Origin: Daldinia sp. FL1419
Lineage: Eukaryota > Ascomycota > Sordariomycetes > Xylariales > Hypoxylaceae
Assembly (NCBI GenBank): GCA_025201765.1
Contig: MU623343.1
Span: 124,001-188,000, forward strand
Direction of reading: 5' to 3'
Length of the DNA stretch: 64,000 nt
Below are positions 1-11,740 of this stretch, in pieces. Within the stretch, counting starts at the first letter, position 1. The number at the start of each line of letters is the position of its first letter. The notes beneath the pieces are model-generated. The model was not told the origin of the DNA. It saw only the letters and a list, made by a program, of their open reading frames with translations, and searched no databases. The position numbers and the translations under genes were made by a program.

Positions 1-141
1 AACCCGCCTAATCCGGTCTACATCAAACTATACATTGACTACCTACTTGGGTATGGTAGGCTCAAATCCGAGGCATGTCTCAAATTATGATTGGATCCTT
101 TCGAGATTGGTCGAAATTCTGGAATTCTAGTTTTTATTTTT

Positions 142-159
142 GAGAGAGAGAGAGAGAGA
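142..159. repeat. (GA)n microsatellite
   Basis: Nine uninterrupted GA dinucleotides. Confidence 0.9.
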
Positions 160-1675
160 TAGATATCTTTTTACCAACTTACGATAGGTCTATTAGTCCA
201 TCAGATAATTAATAAGAATTAAAACGGGAACAGGCTTTGACCGAAAGAGAAGGTGAAGTGAAAAAAAAAAGTCTACAGTCTAGATGCATCCCAAGCTGGT
301 GATTTACACAAGACTATCGAAATATGAAATACTAGATCGTCCCTCGGCTCGAACGGGTCGGTTTTATCATTCGTCCAATGGCGTAGTACAAGTCGCCGAA
401 GTTGTCGTTAGCACGGGATAGTAAGAAGTAACGCACGTAGGAGATGTAGGAGATACGATACGCATGTAAAGAGAAAAAAAAGGTAGAAAAGGGTTGGTTG
501 ATCATGGATGTAAGAATGGATGTAAGGATGTGACCGCATCTATCATCTCCCCGTCGTCTACCGTCTCAACCGTTCCAACTATTCCAACTATACTGTATCG
601 TCGTCTATCGATTCTCCTTCTCATCCTATTTGACCATTCTGCTAATTACTATTTGCCTATCCAGTCAATCCGTTCGTCAAAAATGTTGCCGCATGGTCCA
701 CTTGGTTGCACACGAGCGCAACGTCGATTTTCAGGTGAATTCAGGTGAAGCTACTCTAGACATGGGTCCTTGCGTTGGTTGGGCGTTATGCCTTTTTCGA
801 TTCAAGACAAGGATCACCCTCGGCCGCAAACTTATTCGGTCTTCCAGCTTTTCGGGTTTCTTTTGTTTTCTTTTTCCTCTTCCTTGCTCACGCTCAACTT
901 GCTACTTGCTACTTGCTACTGTTCACTTATACCCGCTCTATCTATGTATGTAATAATGTATTTCTGCCCAGTAGATCGGACGAAGATTGCCTCTACACTA
1001 CTTTTTACTCGTCCCAAAAAGAACACCGTCCCGTTGGAAGCTCTTCTCCTGCCTTAGCGCCAACCCACCTGCATATGTATAAGGTATGTGGTGTTTGTAT
1101 GTAGTGTATGTATGTAGTGTGTGCAATGTAATGTATGGTATAGTATGGAAGTATGATATAGTAGCATGTGGATGTAACTACCTACGCATACGATAAAGGT
1201 GTATGTACAATGCATTTGTTTTTTCCTTGTCTAATACGTCTAATACCGTCTAATACCTTACAATGTCCCATCTTATCCTATTCCGTCTCATCCCATCCCA
1301 TCCCATCCTATCCCAACTCATCCCATCAGCTTCCCTCTAATGTGAAAATTCCAGAACAAGTAACCTCCCTCTTTGATACTTCACCGTAACCCTCTTGTCG
1401 TGTCAAGTATACCACCTTTTTTCTATGTATCGAGATGCATGCAAGTAAGTTTCCCGTAGTGGTAATAATATCCAGATCTATTATGCCTCTAAAATTTCCG
1501 TATGTTTCAGTTTGGTCTCTGACGCAGAGGAACTGAGGGAACAGACTGCGGGATTACGGCCTGGGGTGCCGTGTCCTCGGCACGTCAAATCCTGAAGGTG
1601 TGGTGGCCCGTGAACATTATCATCGACCATTATCAACTAAACCTTTATTAACCCATACAGTAGGTGGCTCTCTTT

Positions 1676-1760
1676 TTATTGTCTTTTTATTTTTATTTTT
1701 ATTTTTTTATTTTTATTTTTTATTTTTTGTTTTTTGTTTTTTGTTTTTTATTTTTGTTTC
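1676..1760. repeat. T-rich TTTTTA / TTTTTG tandem stretch
   Basis: A polypyrimidine-like low-complexity block made of five- to seven-base units of T runs ended by A, changing to T runs ended by G in its second half. It lies in gene-free DNA. Confidence 0.85.
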
Positions 1761-4700
1761 TTTATGATTTATCTAAAGGTGTATAATAAGTTTGTTCCAA
1801 TATACAGCGGATCGCTGCCATGGGTAATCGATGCAGACTGAAAGAGGAGCTCTTCTCGTATTGACAGGCATACGGAATATATGTACATAGCAGATCCCCG
1901 TACCGTACACGTATGAGGGGTGGAGGGGTCTGTCTGAAATCCCCTGCTGATCGGTTTGTGAATCGTGATTTATTAAGTATCCATTGCTGTGTAATAAGGC
2001 AGGACTCCCCTGTCTACCTTACCAGCAGTTCCCCGTCCGCAAGTTTGTCAATCCGATCAACGGCATCGTCGTCATCGGAAGCACAGCCCAAATCTAAGCG
2101 TTTACATGACAGCATACGACATGATGGACATGATGGAAATGATGAGAAGCAAAAGTAAATCTAGTCTTTTACTATCAAAGTATGTCTGTGTGTTAGTCTA
2201 TTCCCTACCTTTCTGCCATTCTTCTCTTACGTAGATTGTGTGGAATTGACGAAGGAATGAATTGCCGAAGGGCGTCGCGCACGACAATACTTCCGACATG
2301 ACCCTTCAGGTGTGCAAGTGTATAAGCGCCTTAGAGAAAAAAAGTTGAAACGCAGACCCTTGGCTCGTGTCCAATCCGTAGATCAGCTGCCTCGTGCCAA
2401 TGCGTACCAATGCGTACACACATACATGCCTCATACCTACCTAATACCTAACCTAACAATTTAACTATAATATTCCACATAATATTTTATATTGTTCATC
2501 CTCCTTCGTTCCGTCGAAGCTACATTACGAAAGCTGCTTGTCTCAGATTTCTGTCGATTTGACCTCGATTCGAGAGGTGAGATCTTATCACTGCGATGTT
2601 ATTGGCACCAGGTAGCAATTCGGTATGTGACGACGTATGATGTACAGTGCACACTCCCTTTTATATTATTACATTACCTAGGTTATCGCATTATCATATA
2701 GATTATCACGCATTCCTTTCCTCATCAAGACGCGTTGGTAAAAGGTTTCGTGGCATCGTTGGGCTTCGCAAGTGCGTGTACAGATCCGTACGTGTAAGAG
2801 AGATTCGTGAGGGCGGTAGACCATCCCACGTTTCTCTGAACTGTAAATTCCCAATACCGTACTGATCAGTACTATACTACGTTGCTCGGTAATAATATAG
2901 TATTATTAATACGTCTGTCTATATCAATCAGCATCCGTATATTTTAAGCAACACAGCGCAGCCGGTGCTCTGCTATATCGGGTATGGGCCCGATACAATT
3001 TGCCGCGCGGCAATGGGAGACTCAAAATAGGCGTCGCCTATGTGCCTATAATATCCCACGTTTATCTTCCATTTATATAAACCGATCACAGGAGCTCGTG
3101 TTGACGGGTCAAGAAATAAACACTGTTATCATCACGAGAGTTTCGTCATGGGCAGCAAAGGAAGATAAACCCGCGCCTCGAGTAACACTGCGCCTACGAG
3201 CCCCTCTAACAGCATCGTGAGGCGCAAATATACGCTGCCTCCCATCTACACAGCCACGACATACACCATGCCATGGAATAACACTCATCGGTTAAATTAA
3301 TGAATAGATAGGTAGATATTGAGGACTGCTAAACGGGTCCACTTGCGGTCCTTTCCGCGCTGCTATTCTAGAAAGACTAAAGTAGCGGATCCCCCAGTCT
3401 CTCAGCTGAGGGAGCCGTGGACGAGGCGAGCGTTACCCGTCGTCTGCCGCGCATATGTTACCTACTTAACTCAAGGTAAGTATATATACAAACGCGAATC
3501 CTCCCAAAAGGGGGGGGTGTAGGTATGCGGCGTTTTTATCCTCCTGGACGGTCCCCAAGCTCCGCGTACAATATAATAGCCCTTCCGCGGCGGGAATCCA
3601 GAATATTTCCCTCCTCGTCGTGTCTCTAGTGCCGAGGGCTGAAACGGAACGCAAATCCCACCTAGGTAATTGATGTCGTCGCGGGAGAAATGGAGGGGGG
3701 AGATTCGATGTGAAACCACGGCAGCGCCACGAGGCTGTCGTGTAATATGTTTATTTATGCCGCAGCGGATAGATGGTCTTGATTTCGGATGCTCCACGGA
3801 TTACTTGCTCGTAGAAACTGACTCATGCTTACTACGTTACGGAGGGAGGGAGAAGAATATCGTGTTATTATACGTCCATTTGTTATGCTCTCCATTCGAG
3901 GCTCGGGCTTAACTGGCTTGGACCCAAGCACGTATTAACAACCCAAGACGCATGAATGGCAGCACCCCCTTTATTATCAATCAACGTTCCACATAAAGTC
4001 GTCCCTAAGTATCACCCCGTCTTCAGCAATACGCTATTGACGAGATATACCAATAGATAAATACATGTCTTAGCTCTATCCCACGCGGTACCTCGTACCT
4101 CAAAACGACTGCAGACCAGCGCGCCGAGCCAATTCGTCCACGCTCAGCACCAAGGGCCCGGGCCCGGGAAGCGCTCGACGGATACGAGCCCGTGCGACGT
4201 GGTCAGAAAACAAGATCCCTTCCCGTCCCAACGAACTATTTCCAAAAGAAACTTACCCGACGGTAAGTATAGTAGGCAAGGTACGTGTAGGTATATAGGG
4301 AAACTGGGTTGGTCGGACAAACACATAAGAGCAGTTTAAAGCGCCGTACGGAGTTATACCTTGTCGCTGGAGAGGTAGTTAACCGAGATCCATCCCCTAT
4401 AGAGCGCAGATAGCATATGAAGGCAAATGACAAGTTATATAACCAGGAGCCAATAAATCAATAAATCAACAAATCAATATATACGACCCGGTGCTCACCC
4501 GATGCTAGATCATGTAGCACCGTGACACCCCATATCGTGGGAAATGCGAGTTCGCGAACAGCAGTAATATATCTGTACGAGCTTTTCTTTTCTTATGCAA
4601 TTTAGACTAGACTGGTATCCAAGGAAAGAAGGTAGTTACACATAAACCAAACCGGCCAAATCCTCGAGCCAAAGCTCGTTGTGCCGCCGAAGAATACGAG

Positions 4701-5018
4701 TCGGGACAAGAATCGCCACCGACGATGCTATAATATAATGCTATGCAAATGCCACAGGTCCCGCCCATAGGTACCTTAGGTAGTTAAGCCAATATCAACA
4801 ACCTAGAACCCAAGCCCCGTTGGGGAGAAGAACCCCCCCTAAAAAAGTCCTGTCGCTAATAAGAACCTATCCAATGCGCCCGTGATGCCTTTCTTGTTAA
4901 TTAAGTTTTTCGGTTGCCCGTGTATCTTTCTCCGGCAATCTAAACCGTTCTAATAAACCCGGTTGGACTATATGTACCTATTCTATCATAGGAACCTAAT
5001 CGCTCGGCCGCGAGTAGG

Positions 5019-7574
5019 TCAAGTTCCGGAACTTGGTGTCCGTGCCCCAAGCCCGATGCCCTTCCGGCGACCCCTTATTACCGCCAATAGGGCCTTTCCG
5101 ACGGCATCCATATCACCTAACATTGTAATGTGTCCCCTATCTGTGCTAACTTGGCCATCACGTACGAGCTCATACCCCTCGGGGAGCATGGCCTCGCGGG
5201 CAAGTACAACACCGTCACCACTACGGAAGACTAAATCATCATATGCGTCGGCGCACGCAATCCCCTCACGTGACGCCACACTTGCTGCCCACACGGTCGG
5301 TACTTCCTTGCCGTAAATGACTGCTAACGGCGGGTATGCATTAGCTTCTGTATGCTCCGACTGGTGCTGGGTCTCGGCTCGGAACCGCTTGATTTCGGCG
5401 AGTGTCCGGGTTAGGTACGCAAAGTTGCGGCTGCGCGTCCTGGCGTCCTGGGCGGGGCTATTCTGCTGATGAGCCGCGCCCGATTCTCCATTCAGGGTTC
5501 CCATTTGTGGCGCTAGGGTCCTGTCGTTGGAGACCTCAACCTTTCGTACCGCTTCAGTTACTAGATTGCGCGTTGGCGATCGGGACTCGCTAGCCGCGCT
5601 ATTTCCCCGACTTCTTAACGGTGTCGGTAGCCTTTCGGAAAGCTCTCGTAGGGAGCTAAGTGCACCGGAACGAGACTTATAGGAAGGTAAGCATGGTTCA
5701 ATACATGGACTCAAGCAATATTTTATCCATTGTTGCGGGTCGTAGAAATCGACTGGATACTGTTCTCCAGTGTATTTGTTTATGAAGCAGAAACCATCTT
5801 CCGGTAGGAAAACAAAAGTCGTTCTTAGCGAAAAGTTAACTTGTGCTGTCAGAACCTTCTCATTGAAGAGCACGGCGTCGCCATTGCGGATCGGACCGAG
5901 GATATTAATACATCGTTGCGGAGTCCCCGCGTAGATTACCCCTGAGAATAGATCAGGTCGTTGATTTACGGCGTGACGTGTAATTAGTCCTCCAAGACTA
6001 TGTGCAATAACTAATGCACCTCTGCCTTCAGGAGGACCAGATCCCTGATTCGAGGGTAGCTGTTCGAGAAAGGCGATCAATTTGCGCGAGAGCAGATGGG
6101 GGCTTAAACGCCAATCCCAGCCATAATCCCATACCCTCAGCTTTCCTGACCTAGCATTTTCGCATTCCTTCAGCCTCTTGAATAAACGCTTCGATATATC
6201 GACCGGTCCTATATTTTTAAGCATACCAGAAGGATATATTGTCTCTTCCATCCTTTCTTCGTCCTCGGGGTCCAGACCAACTTCCAAGTTGACTTTTCGA
6301 ATGTTCAGTCCGACCTTGACGGGTACCCAGACTTGACGGTTAGTTCTGGTCGACCTCAAGATAGACCCACGATATCCACCCATGATGACGATATCGCCGG
6401 TTAATAACTCCAAAGCACGATCAAGATCCGTTAGATTTGTATCGCTGTTATTTGATAAACTCGCTTCGAATATTGTAGAAGTACGTGCAGTTCCTGATAA
6501 CGACGAATCCGATTGATCAAATCCCAGGACTGAAGTTCTCTTGAGTGGAGTCGGAATTATATTTGGGAACTGAGGAAGTTTAAACGTGGGCACATCCAAA
6601 CTATCGGTGATAGCTTTGAGCCTACTATTTTTCTGTTCCCTGATATCATTCCATCTCTCATCGTCGCCGAGGGACGACATCCTGGAAAGTGAATGATAAA
6701 GTATGGACTCATCAGAAGTTGATCGCCGCATAGTCCGTGGCCGGGTTGGTGGTCGAGATGGTGCAGAAACTTCAGCAGAGCGGATAGGTAGGGTCATAAG
6801 TGATTCCCTATTTGTTGGCGGGAGTATATTCCTAGCAGATGCCGCGGGTGTGTCCGTAATAATAAGCTGCCTTGTCCTCGGCGAGCCGTCGCCAGCAACA
6901 GTATTCCTCTTTGTATCCAGTCCCGCACTTTTTGTTAAAGATGGCCCCGAAAAGAACGATGGTAGAGATATGGACGGCATTGAAGGTAAAGCCTCCCGTA
7001 TCCTCTTTAGTGCATCCGCTCCCCCGGATGAGGAACGGCGATGGCCATTATTTTGACCAAACACGGCAGATAAAGCCGGCTTCGAGCTGGGCTCGTTCTG
7101 CACAACCATCTGCTTTGGGCCTGACTGCCATGGCGATGGGAACCTATATATAGGTGAATGAACGGAAGGAAGTTGACCCAGAGAAAGACCCCTGTTTTGG
7201 CGCGTGTGCGCCTTTGTACTAGTTGTCTGATAAGCGGTCCTGGTTGAACCCATTGCTGCTGATGGAGAAAGACTCTCCGGCTCTGAAGTAATTGGTCCCT
7301 CGATAACACTGAAAAGACCCCCGCCTGGTAGACGTTCCAAGGCTGCCGCCTTCTCTGCCGCGGGCGTCTTAGGTAAGGTAAGCCTCGTTGCGGCAGCACT
7401 TAGAGCGGGCTGTATGATGGATTGAGCATCGTCTTGGTCAATGTACAGCGGCTCCTCATCTGCTGCACCATCAGAAGACGGTGATGCCTCTCCATCGGAA
7501 ACCACCAAACTAGGTGGTTCTAATATACCCTTCAGGAGCGACCCCTGGGGTTGGCGTGTAGGTGTACTCGCCAT
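5019..7574 (-). CDS. LCAT-like alpha/beta hydrolase (putative phospholipase/acyltransferase)
   Basis: Single-exon gene of 851 codons. Residues 1 to about 380 are low-complexity, Ser/Pro-rich and probably disordered. The hydrolase core starts near 'IVIMGGYRGSILRS'. The nucleophile motif is AHSLGG with Ser526, followed by 'GVIYAGTPQRC' as in lecithin:cholesterol acyltransferase-type enzymes. Likely Asp787 (RSGDGVV) and His815 (RGHITMLG) complete the triad. Between Ser and Asp lies a long Ser/Arg-rich insert (about residues 640-730). Family knowledge suggests an acyl transfer or lipase reaction on a lipid; the substrate is not visible from sequence. I see no signal peptide and no clear membrane span. 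The start is the ATG of the only long frame, just downstream of a 19-base T run on the plus strand. Confidence is high for the fold and low for the substrate. Confidence 0.85.
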   Translation of the reverse strand: MASTPTRQPQGSLLKGILEPPSLVVSDGEASPSSDGAADEEPLYIDQDDAQSIIQPALSAAATRLTLPKTPAAEKAAALERLPGGGLFSVIEGPITSEPESLSPSAAMGSTRTAYQTTSTKAHTRQNRGLSLGQLPSVHSPIYRFPSPWQSGPKQMVVQNEPSSKPALSAVFGQNNGHRRSSSGGADALKRIREALPSMPSISLPSFFSGPSLTKSAGLDTKRNTVAGDGSPRTRQLIITDTPAASARNILPPTNRESLMTLPIRSAEVSAPSRPPTRPRTMRRSTSDESILYHSLSRMSSLGDDERWNDIREQKNSRLKAITDSLDVPTFKLPQFPNIIPTPLKRTSVLGFDQSDSSLSGTARTSTIFEASLSNNSDTNLTDLDRALELLTGDIVIMGGYRGSILRSTRTNRQVWVPVKVGLNIRKVNLEVGLDPEDEERMEETIYPSGMLKNIGPVDISKRLFKRLKECENARSGKLRVWDYGWDWRLSPHLLSRKLIAFLEQLPSNQGSGPPEGRGALVIAHSLGGLITRHAVNQRPDLFSGVIYAGTPQRCINILGPIRNGDAVLFNEKVLTAQVNFSLRTTFVFLPEDGFCFINKYTGEQYPVDFYDPQQWIKYCLSPCIEPCLPSYKSRSGALSSLRELSERLPTPLRSRGNSAASESRSPTRNLVTEAVRKVEVSNDRTLAPQMGTLNGESGAAHQQNSPAQDARTRSRNFAYLTRTLAEIKRFRAETQHQSEHTEANAYPPLAVIYGKEVPTVWAASVASREGIACADAYDDLVFRSGDGVVLAREAMLPEGYELVRDGQVSTDRGHITMLGDMDAVGKALLAVIRGRRKGIGLGARTPSSGT

Positions 7575-9129
7575 ACTGCCTGATTAAGTACCTTTTTTTT
7601 TTTTTTTTTTTAACCTAGGTGTCATCGAAGGTTGGACTTCATGAGAAGTATAATTGAATTATCATTATCCAACAAGATGCTGTTAATGGAAACCTGTCGA
7701 GAGTGCATTTGAGAAGTAACTATAATCCACAGGACAAGTAATGTCGCATTCCCGGAAGTACCGGGGAGGCAATTATTTAACGCTTCCAGAGGGAAAATGA
7801 ATTATTTTAAGTACTATGATAATTGAGCTTGTGACTCGGGAGCCAACGACGGAGAGCAATCCACACTAGACGGGGGGCAAAGCGGGCGTTAAAGCGGGTT
7901 ATCATAAGTGATGCAATAGCGCTATTGGAAGGTTTACATATACCTCTGAAAGAGGTAGCTTCGTTGGGCTCTGGAACCTTTGTTTGAAATCGGAAAAGGT
8001 CTGGACTGAATTTTTGTTTTATCAACAATCAGCTAAGGTATCTACCTAGATAAACCTCCTAGCCTTAAAAAAAAAAATAGGTACCCCGTGGATTCTTAAC
8101 GTCGGGCAGCACAAAAGGGCAGCACAACGGGCTGGAATTGAGCGGTTTCCACGGTACATATATACTAGGTAGGTAGGTACCTAAAACATGTAGCAAGCTA
8201 AGAAAGGTGATTTAAAAATCTGGGGTTCAAAAAGCAACGGACCCAATGAATTTCGATGCTAATGCCCTTAAGTATCTACACTAGGGCCGTCCGTTTGTGT
8301 CTACTTATTGCACTACATATGCACCCGTATATACATACATACGTAGAATTCGCACTAACATCAACGGATCTTAGCGAGTTCTTATCACTGCACTTATTGC
8401 ACTTTTATTCTAATAACTCGGTAGTACAACGCAAGCCACGTACTACAGGCATGAACTCCTACATGACACGTACTTTCCCATCGTAGACATTGTTTCCGTT
8501 CGAGCTCGAATTGGCCCCGAATTGGCCCCATCCTTCCATTCCGGCCCCCTCCTTATTTGGGCGTGGCTGCCATGCAATCCATCGAAGGAATCGACGGGTA
8601 GGAGCGGGTTCATCTTAACGTTTTAATAGGCATCCATTTATGAGAAAGATTATGAAGGAACGGATCCGTACTACACTATCTGATAAGGGGCGGTGAGTAA
8701 GCTGATGAAAAAAATAAATTTTAAAAAGAGGTATGACAGGCTGGCAGGGCGGGACGGCTACCCAGTGAGATTTCATGTTGTTGAAATGGACTCGACCTCA
8801 TATGTATGCCTACCTATGCAATGCAACTATACTAATGAATACATTTTAAAATGAATCTAGACACACAAAATATACAGAATTCGTCGTAACGTATTTTCGT
8901 ATACAAACCGCCCCCTAGGTTAATCTCATATCAATTGCTGCGCATCTTTATCTTATTATTATTGTGGGGAAAGACAGGACGGTTGAGCCCCCCGGACACA
9001 GCCGCCGGGGCCGGATCGGCAGCCCTTTTTCTTGGAATTTTATTGGTCGGTTGGCGCACCTCCGACGAAATTCATACCCTTTTAAGTTATTGGTTAATTA
9101 TGAGCTCGATCAATTGAGATGGAACTAAT
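7575..9129. other. intergenic region
   Basis: Upstream region of the LCAT-like gene. It has a 19-base T run at 7593-7611 right beside the start codon, an A run near 8067, and a TAGGTAGGTAGGTACCTA repeat at 8165-8183. No gene is recognised. Confidence 0.6.
7593..7611. repeat. poly(T) run
   Basis: Nineteen consecutive T. On the transcribed strand of the leftward gene this is a poly(A) tract about 20 bases upstream of its ATG, as is common in fungal promoters and leaders. Confidence 0.85.
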
Positions 9130-10170
9130 AAATACGATATCAAACAATTTCCCTATGACCGCAACGTACGGCTAGATGTTAAGGTTTGCTCGGGGTACGC
9201 ATGTTCACATCAACATCATATCTTATAAGATTCTTTGCACCGATGATAGTATTCTCGCGAGCCATACAATAGTGGAGCGGGGTCTAGAGTTCCCACGAGA
9301 GATAGAAAGGGCTTGAGACGCCGGAGCTACTCCCTTTATAAGTCCGAAAGTCCATAGCCGTCTGTGACCGGGTCGAAACGTCGGGGATATCTTCGAGACT
9401 CATCCGCATAATGATCGGTTATACTCTGCTCATCATATTTAGGTCAAGACCAAATCTCCAGAGCGCCTCGATCATCTTTGATGGGCCAGTTCTGGCCCTA
9501 TATGCAGCGGGTTTTCGCACCTATCGTTGACAATTGATTATAAGTCCATGTGTGGCTCGTCTAACTTTTGGATGACGCCTATTCTATCCATAGCGGTGGT
9601 AACGTCTAGACAGCTTTCCCCGTTGAAGCGCCTCAAAGTCGATGCTCCCACCACAGTGATTCTTCTTTCAAAGTGAGCATAAAATATCATTTACACCCGC
9701 ATAGCATCGCATGGGGCGGATAGCAAGTATTCCTCTAGGCCTAGAGTGCACAAGACAAAAAGAGAATCGCATGAGAGCGAAGATAAGAAGATACTCGCAG
9801 TAACTTCTTTAGAGCTTCGTGCGCTAAGATAGAATGATGAATACGAAAGCTCCCACTCATAAAGAGGCCCTAGTTCTTTAATCGAACAGAGACATAATAT
9901 GCTGAATTCATATTTCCAAGGGTAAATTCCGGCCTCGACTCTAAATGTTCACGAATTAATAGACGCACGAGTCTAGGCTGATCGAGTTCGACATTATCTA
10001 CTAAAAACTGCAGGTAACATCGAGGATATCTGCCTTGGCTGGGCTTCGTTTGATATCGCGATGACATTTGGAGAGGAGATGTCGAAACTCTGACCAGCAG
10101 ATATGACGGACTACCGGGGTTGATAGCTGCAATGCGTCCAAGGTGAGACAGAAACTCGTCTCGCTAAGCT
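9130..10170 (-). pseudogene. decayed ankyrin-repeat protein gene
   Basis: Translating the minus strand gives ankyrin-type fragments broken by stops. At about 9180-9285 it reads 'TPLHYCMARENTIIGAKNL' followed by 'IRYDVDVN', the classic TPLHxA...(L)LxxGADVN pattern. Just downstream, after a stop, it reads 'HLAVRCGHREIV' followed by another stop. About 190 bases upstream, in the same frame as TPLHYC, lies 'MIEALWRFGLDLN'. A further frame gives 'NPLHIG'. An open fragment at 9870-10067 and beyond (with 'RLVRLLIREHLESRPEF') may be the N-terminal side. Stops and frame changes are too frequent for introns to explain, so I infer a pseudogene. The original function is unknown; fungal ankyrin genes of this kind form large, fast-evolving families. 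Exact ends are uncertain. Confidence 0.55.
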
Positions 10171-10887
10171 CGAGGATCTAAGAAATAATCGAGTATCGTT
10201 TGTTCCAAGGATGGATGATGTTCCCCCGGCTTAGTGTTAAGGCCTTTAAATGATCATTAAGTGACCAGAGATGAATAGACAATGTCCTAGGGTATAGAGT
10301 ATGGCTAGTAGGGGCTCGAATCCACCAGACGCAGCTGCTGCGCGTTGGAATGTGCGGTTTTTGTTTTTGTTTTTGTTTTTTTTTTAAAAAAAAGGCATAC
10401 CACGAGGTCAAGTAGCCTTTTCCGAGCCGTCAATCATAGCGGCAAACCCATACATTTAATCGATTGAAGCCTGCTTCTATTCAGACTGGCATGTGGCGAA
10501 CGAGCTGACATTGCCAAATCTTTAGTAGAATGCATATAGCACTCCAAGAGACCGGATAATAACTTGGTACAAACTCGGTAGCAGGCTTGTCGAGATCCTT
10601 GGAATTATTGGCCCATCGCATCACATTATCGAATATGTCTCGAAGGATAACGGCATCGCCATTCCGCTTCTAGATCTTCCATCACCGCTCTAGAAACTAC
10701 TTGTGTCTTTCTTTGGATTCTATGCTTATAACAACGGGAGCGACTGCGCCAGGGCGTCCTACAGTATGATCCTTGGATGAATGCGTGGTATATTTTCAGT
10801 AAATATGTACTTACTATGCGCCATAACCCGTGATGGTCTCCCACGAAGATAGGTAGCATTGCATAATTTCTAAACAGTATTCGACTT
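10171..10887 (-). other. possible upstream fragments of the decayed gene
   Basis: The minus strand holds short protein-like frames without complete gene structure, for example at about 10497-10670 with 'GDAVILRDIFDNVMRW' and at about 10040-10180 with 'FCLTLDALQLSTPVVRH'. An A-rich run (AAAAACAAAAAC) lies near 10367-10392. These could be the 5' part of the ankyrin pseudogene. No family is recognised, so this is a weak inference. Confidence 0.25.
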
Positions 10888-11740
10888 TTACATTTTAGGT
10901 GTAAACATGATGCCTAGGCTCGAATCAATTTCCTTCACTTTCTGAACTGACCTCTCATACCCAGGGTGCGTCTCAAGCCTCTCGATATACGCAAACGTCT
11001 TGGGGAATAGTGCCTTCGGACCACCACTCTCCCACGCTCCGTAGCTATCAAACTTATCCTTAGCCGCGATTAACGCGAAGCTGATGAGCACATCGGCGGA
11101 TGTGAGTTCAGGACCGCATAAATAGTCGCCTCCCGAAGTAGTCAACTGCTGTTCTAGGAATCCCAGATGTGATTTTGCATTGGGGAAGATGAGGCGGCTG
11201 AAGATTTGGTTGGCGACCATGGACGTTATCGGGCGGATGAAGAAAGGAATATTAGACCCCTTGAACACACCCAGGACCGTCGCCATAAACAGCATCGGCA
11301 TAAGTGAGCCCTCGACGTAGTGAAGCAGGTACTGCCATCGCAGCCACTGCTCTGTCTCGCCGCCGATTTTGCCCTCCTGTCCATCTTTCCAGCGCTTGGG
11401 CATCATAGTGGTTCCTTCGCTGAAGTGCTCACTCAGATATTGGGTGATGAACCCGCTCTCAGCCAGAATAATTGGCTGTTCCGAGCCTGTGGGCGTGATG
11501 GAGACCAAGGGAGACTTGCCCAACGGATGGATCTTCTTCAACTCTGGAGGTGCGTACATGTTTACCCGATGAAATGTTTCGAGTTCATAAGACACCTTGA
11601 GCTCTTCAAGAAGCCATAGAATGTTCTGAGCGCGGGATTGCTCTAGCCTATTTAATTGTAAGACATGATTCACTACGCGGAGAGAGGTACGAGGGAATAT
11701 ACCAGTAGAGCTTGATCTTGGGTTGTTCTTCGGTAGACAT
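10888..11740 (-). CDS. glutathione S-transferase (Gtt1-like)
   Basis: Two exons, 11703-11740 and 10888-11647, separated by a 55-bp GT..AG intron, give 265 residues. The join restores the canonical N-terminus 'IKLYWLEQSRAQNILWLLEE'; the unspliced frame would start inside the intron and lose this motif. The N-terminal thioredoxin-fold domain (about residues 9-100) contains 'HPLGKSPLV' and the glutathione-contacting 'LAESGFITQYL' (Glu-Ser pair). The all-helical C-terminal domain follows (about 110-255). By family knowledge it conjugates glutathione to electrophiles or acts as a peroxidase, in the cytosol or on membranes. It is divergent to the NDUFB4-type gene across 946 bp. The subclass call is moderate and the fold is very secure. 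Confidence 0.93.

Larger units (their letters stand above)
1..5018. other. gene-free left end, simple repeats only
   Basis: No open frame here resembles a known protein, and none longer than about 117 codons is seen. The stretch holds a (GA)n run at 142-159, a TTTTTA/TTTTTG-rich stretch at about 1676-1760, CCCAT-type repeats near 1283-1325 and a GC palindrome (GGGCCCGGGCCCGGG) near 4155. The last few hundred bases probably include the 3' untranslated region of the leftward gene that ends at 5019. Confidence 0.6.

Noticed and set aside
10300..10345. T-loop-like string GGGGCTCGAATCCACCAG, a possible tRNA
   Set aside because: I could not build an acceptor stem, D arm or anticodon arm upstream; the string alone is not enough.
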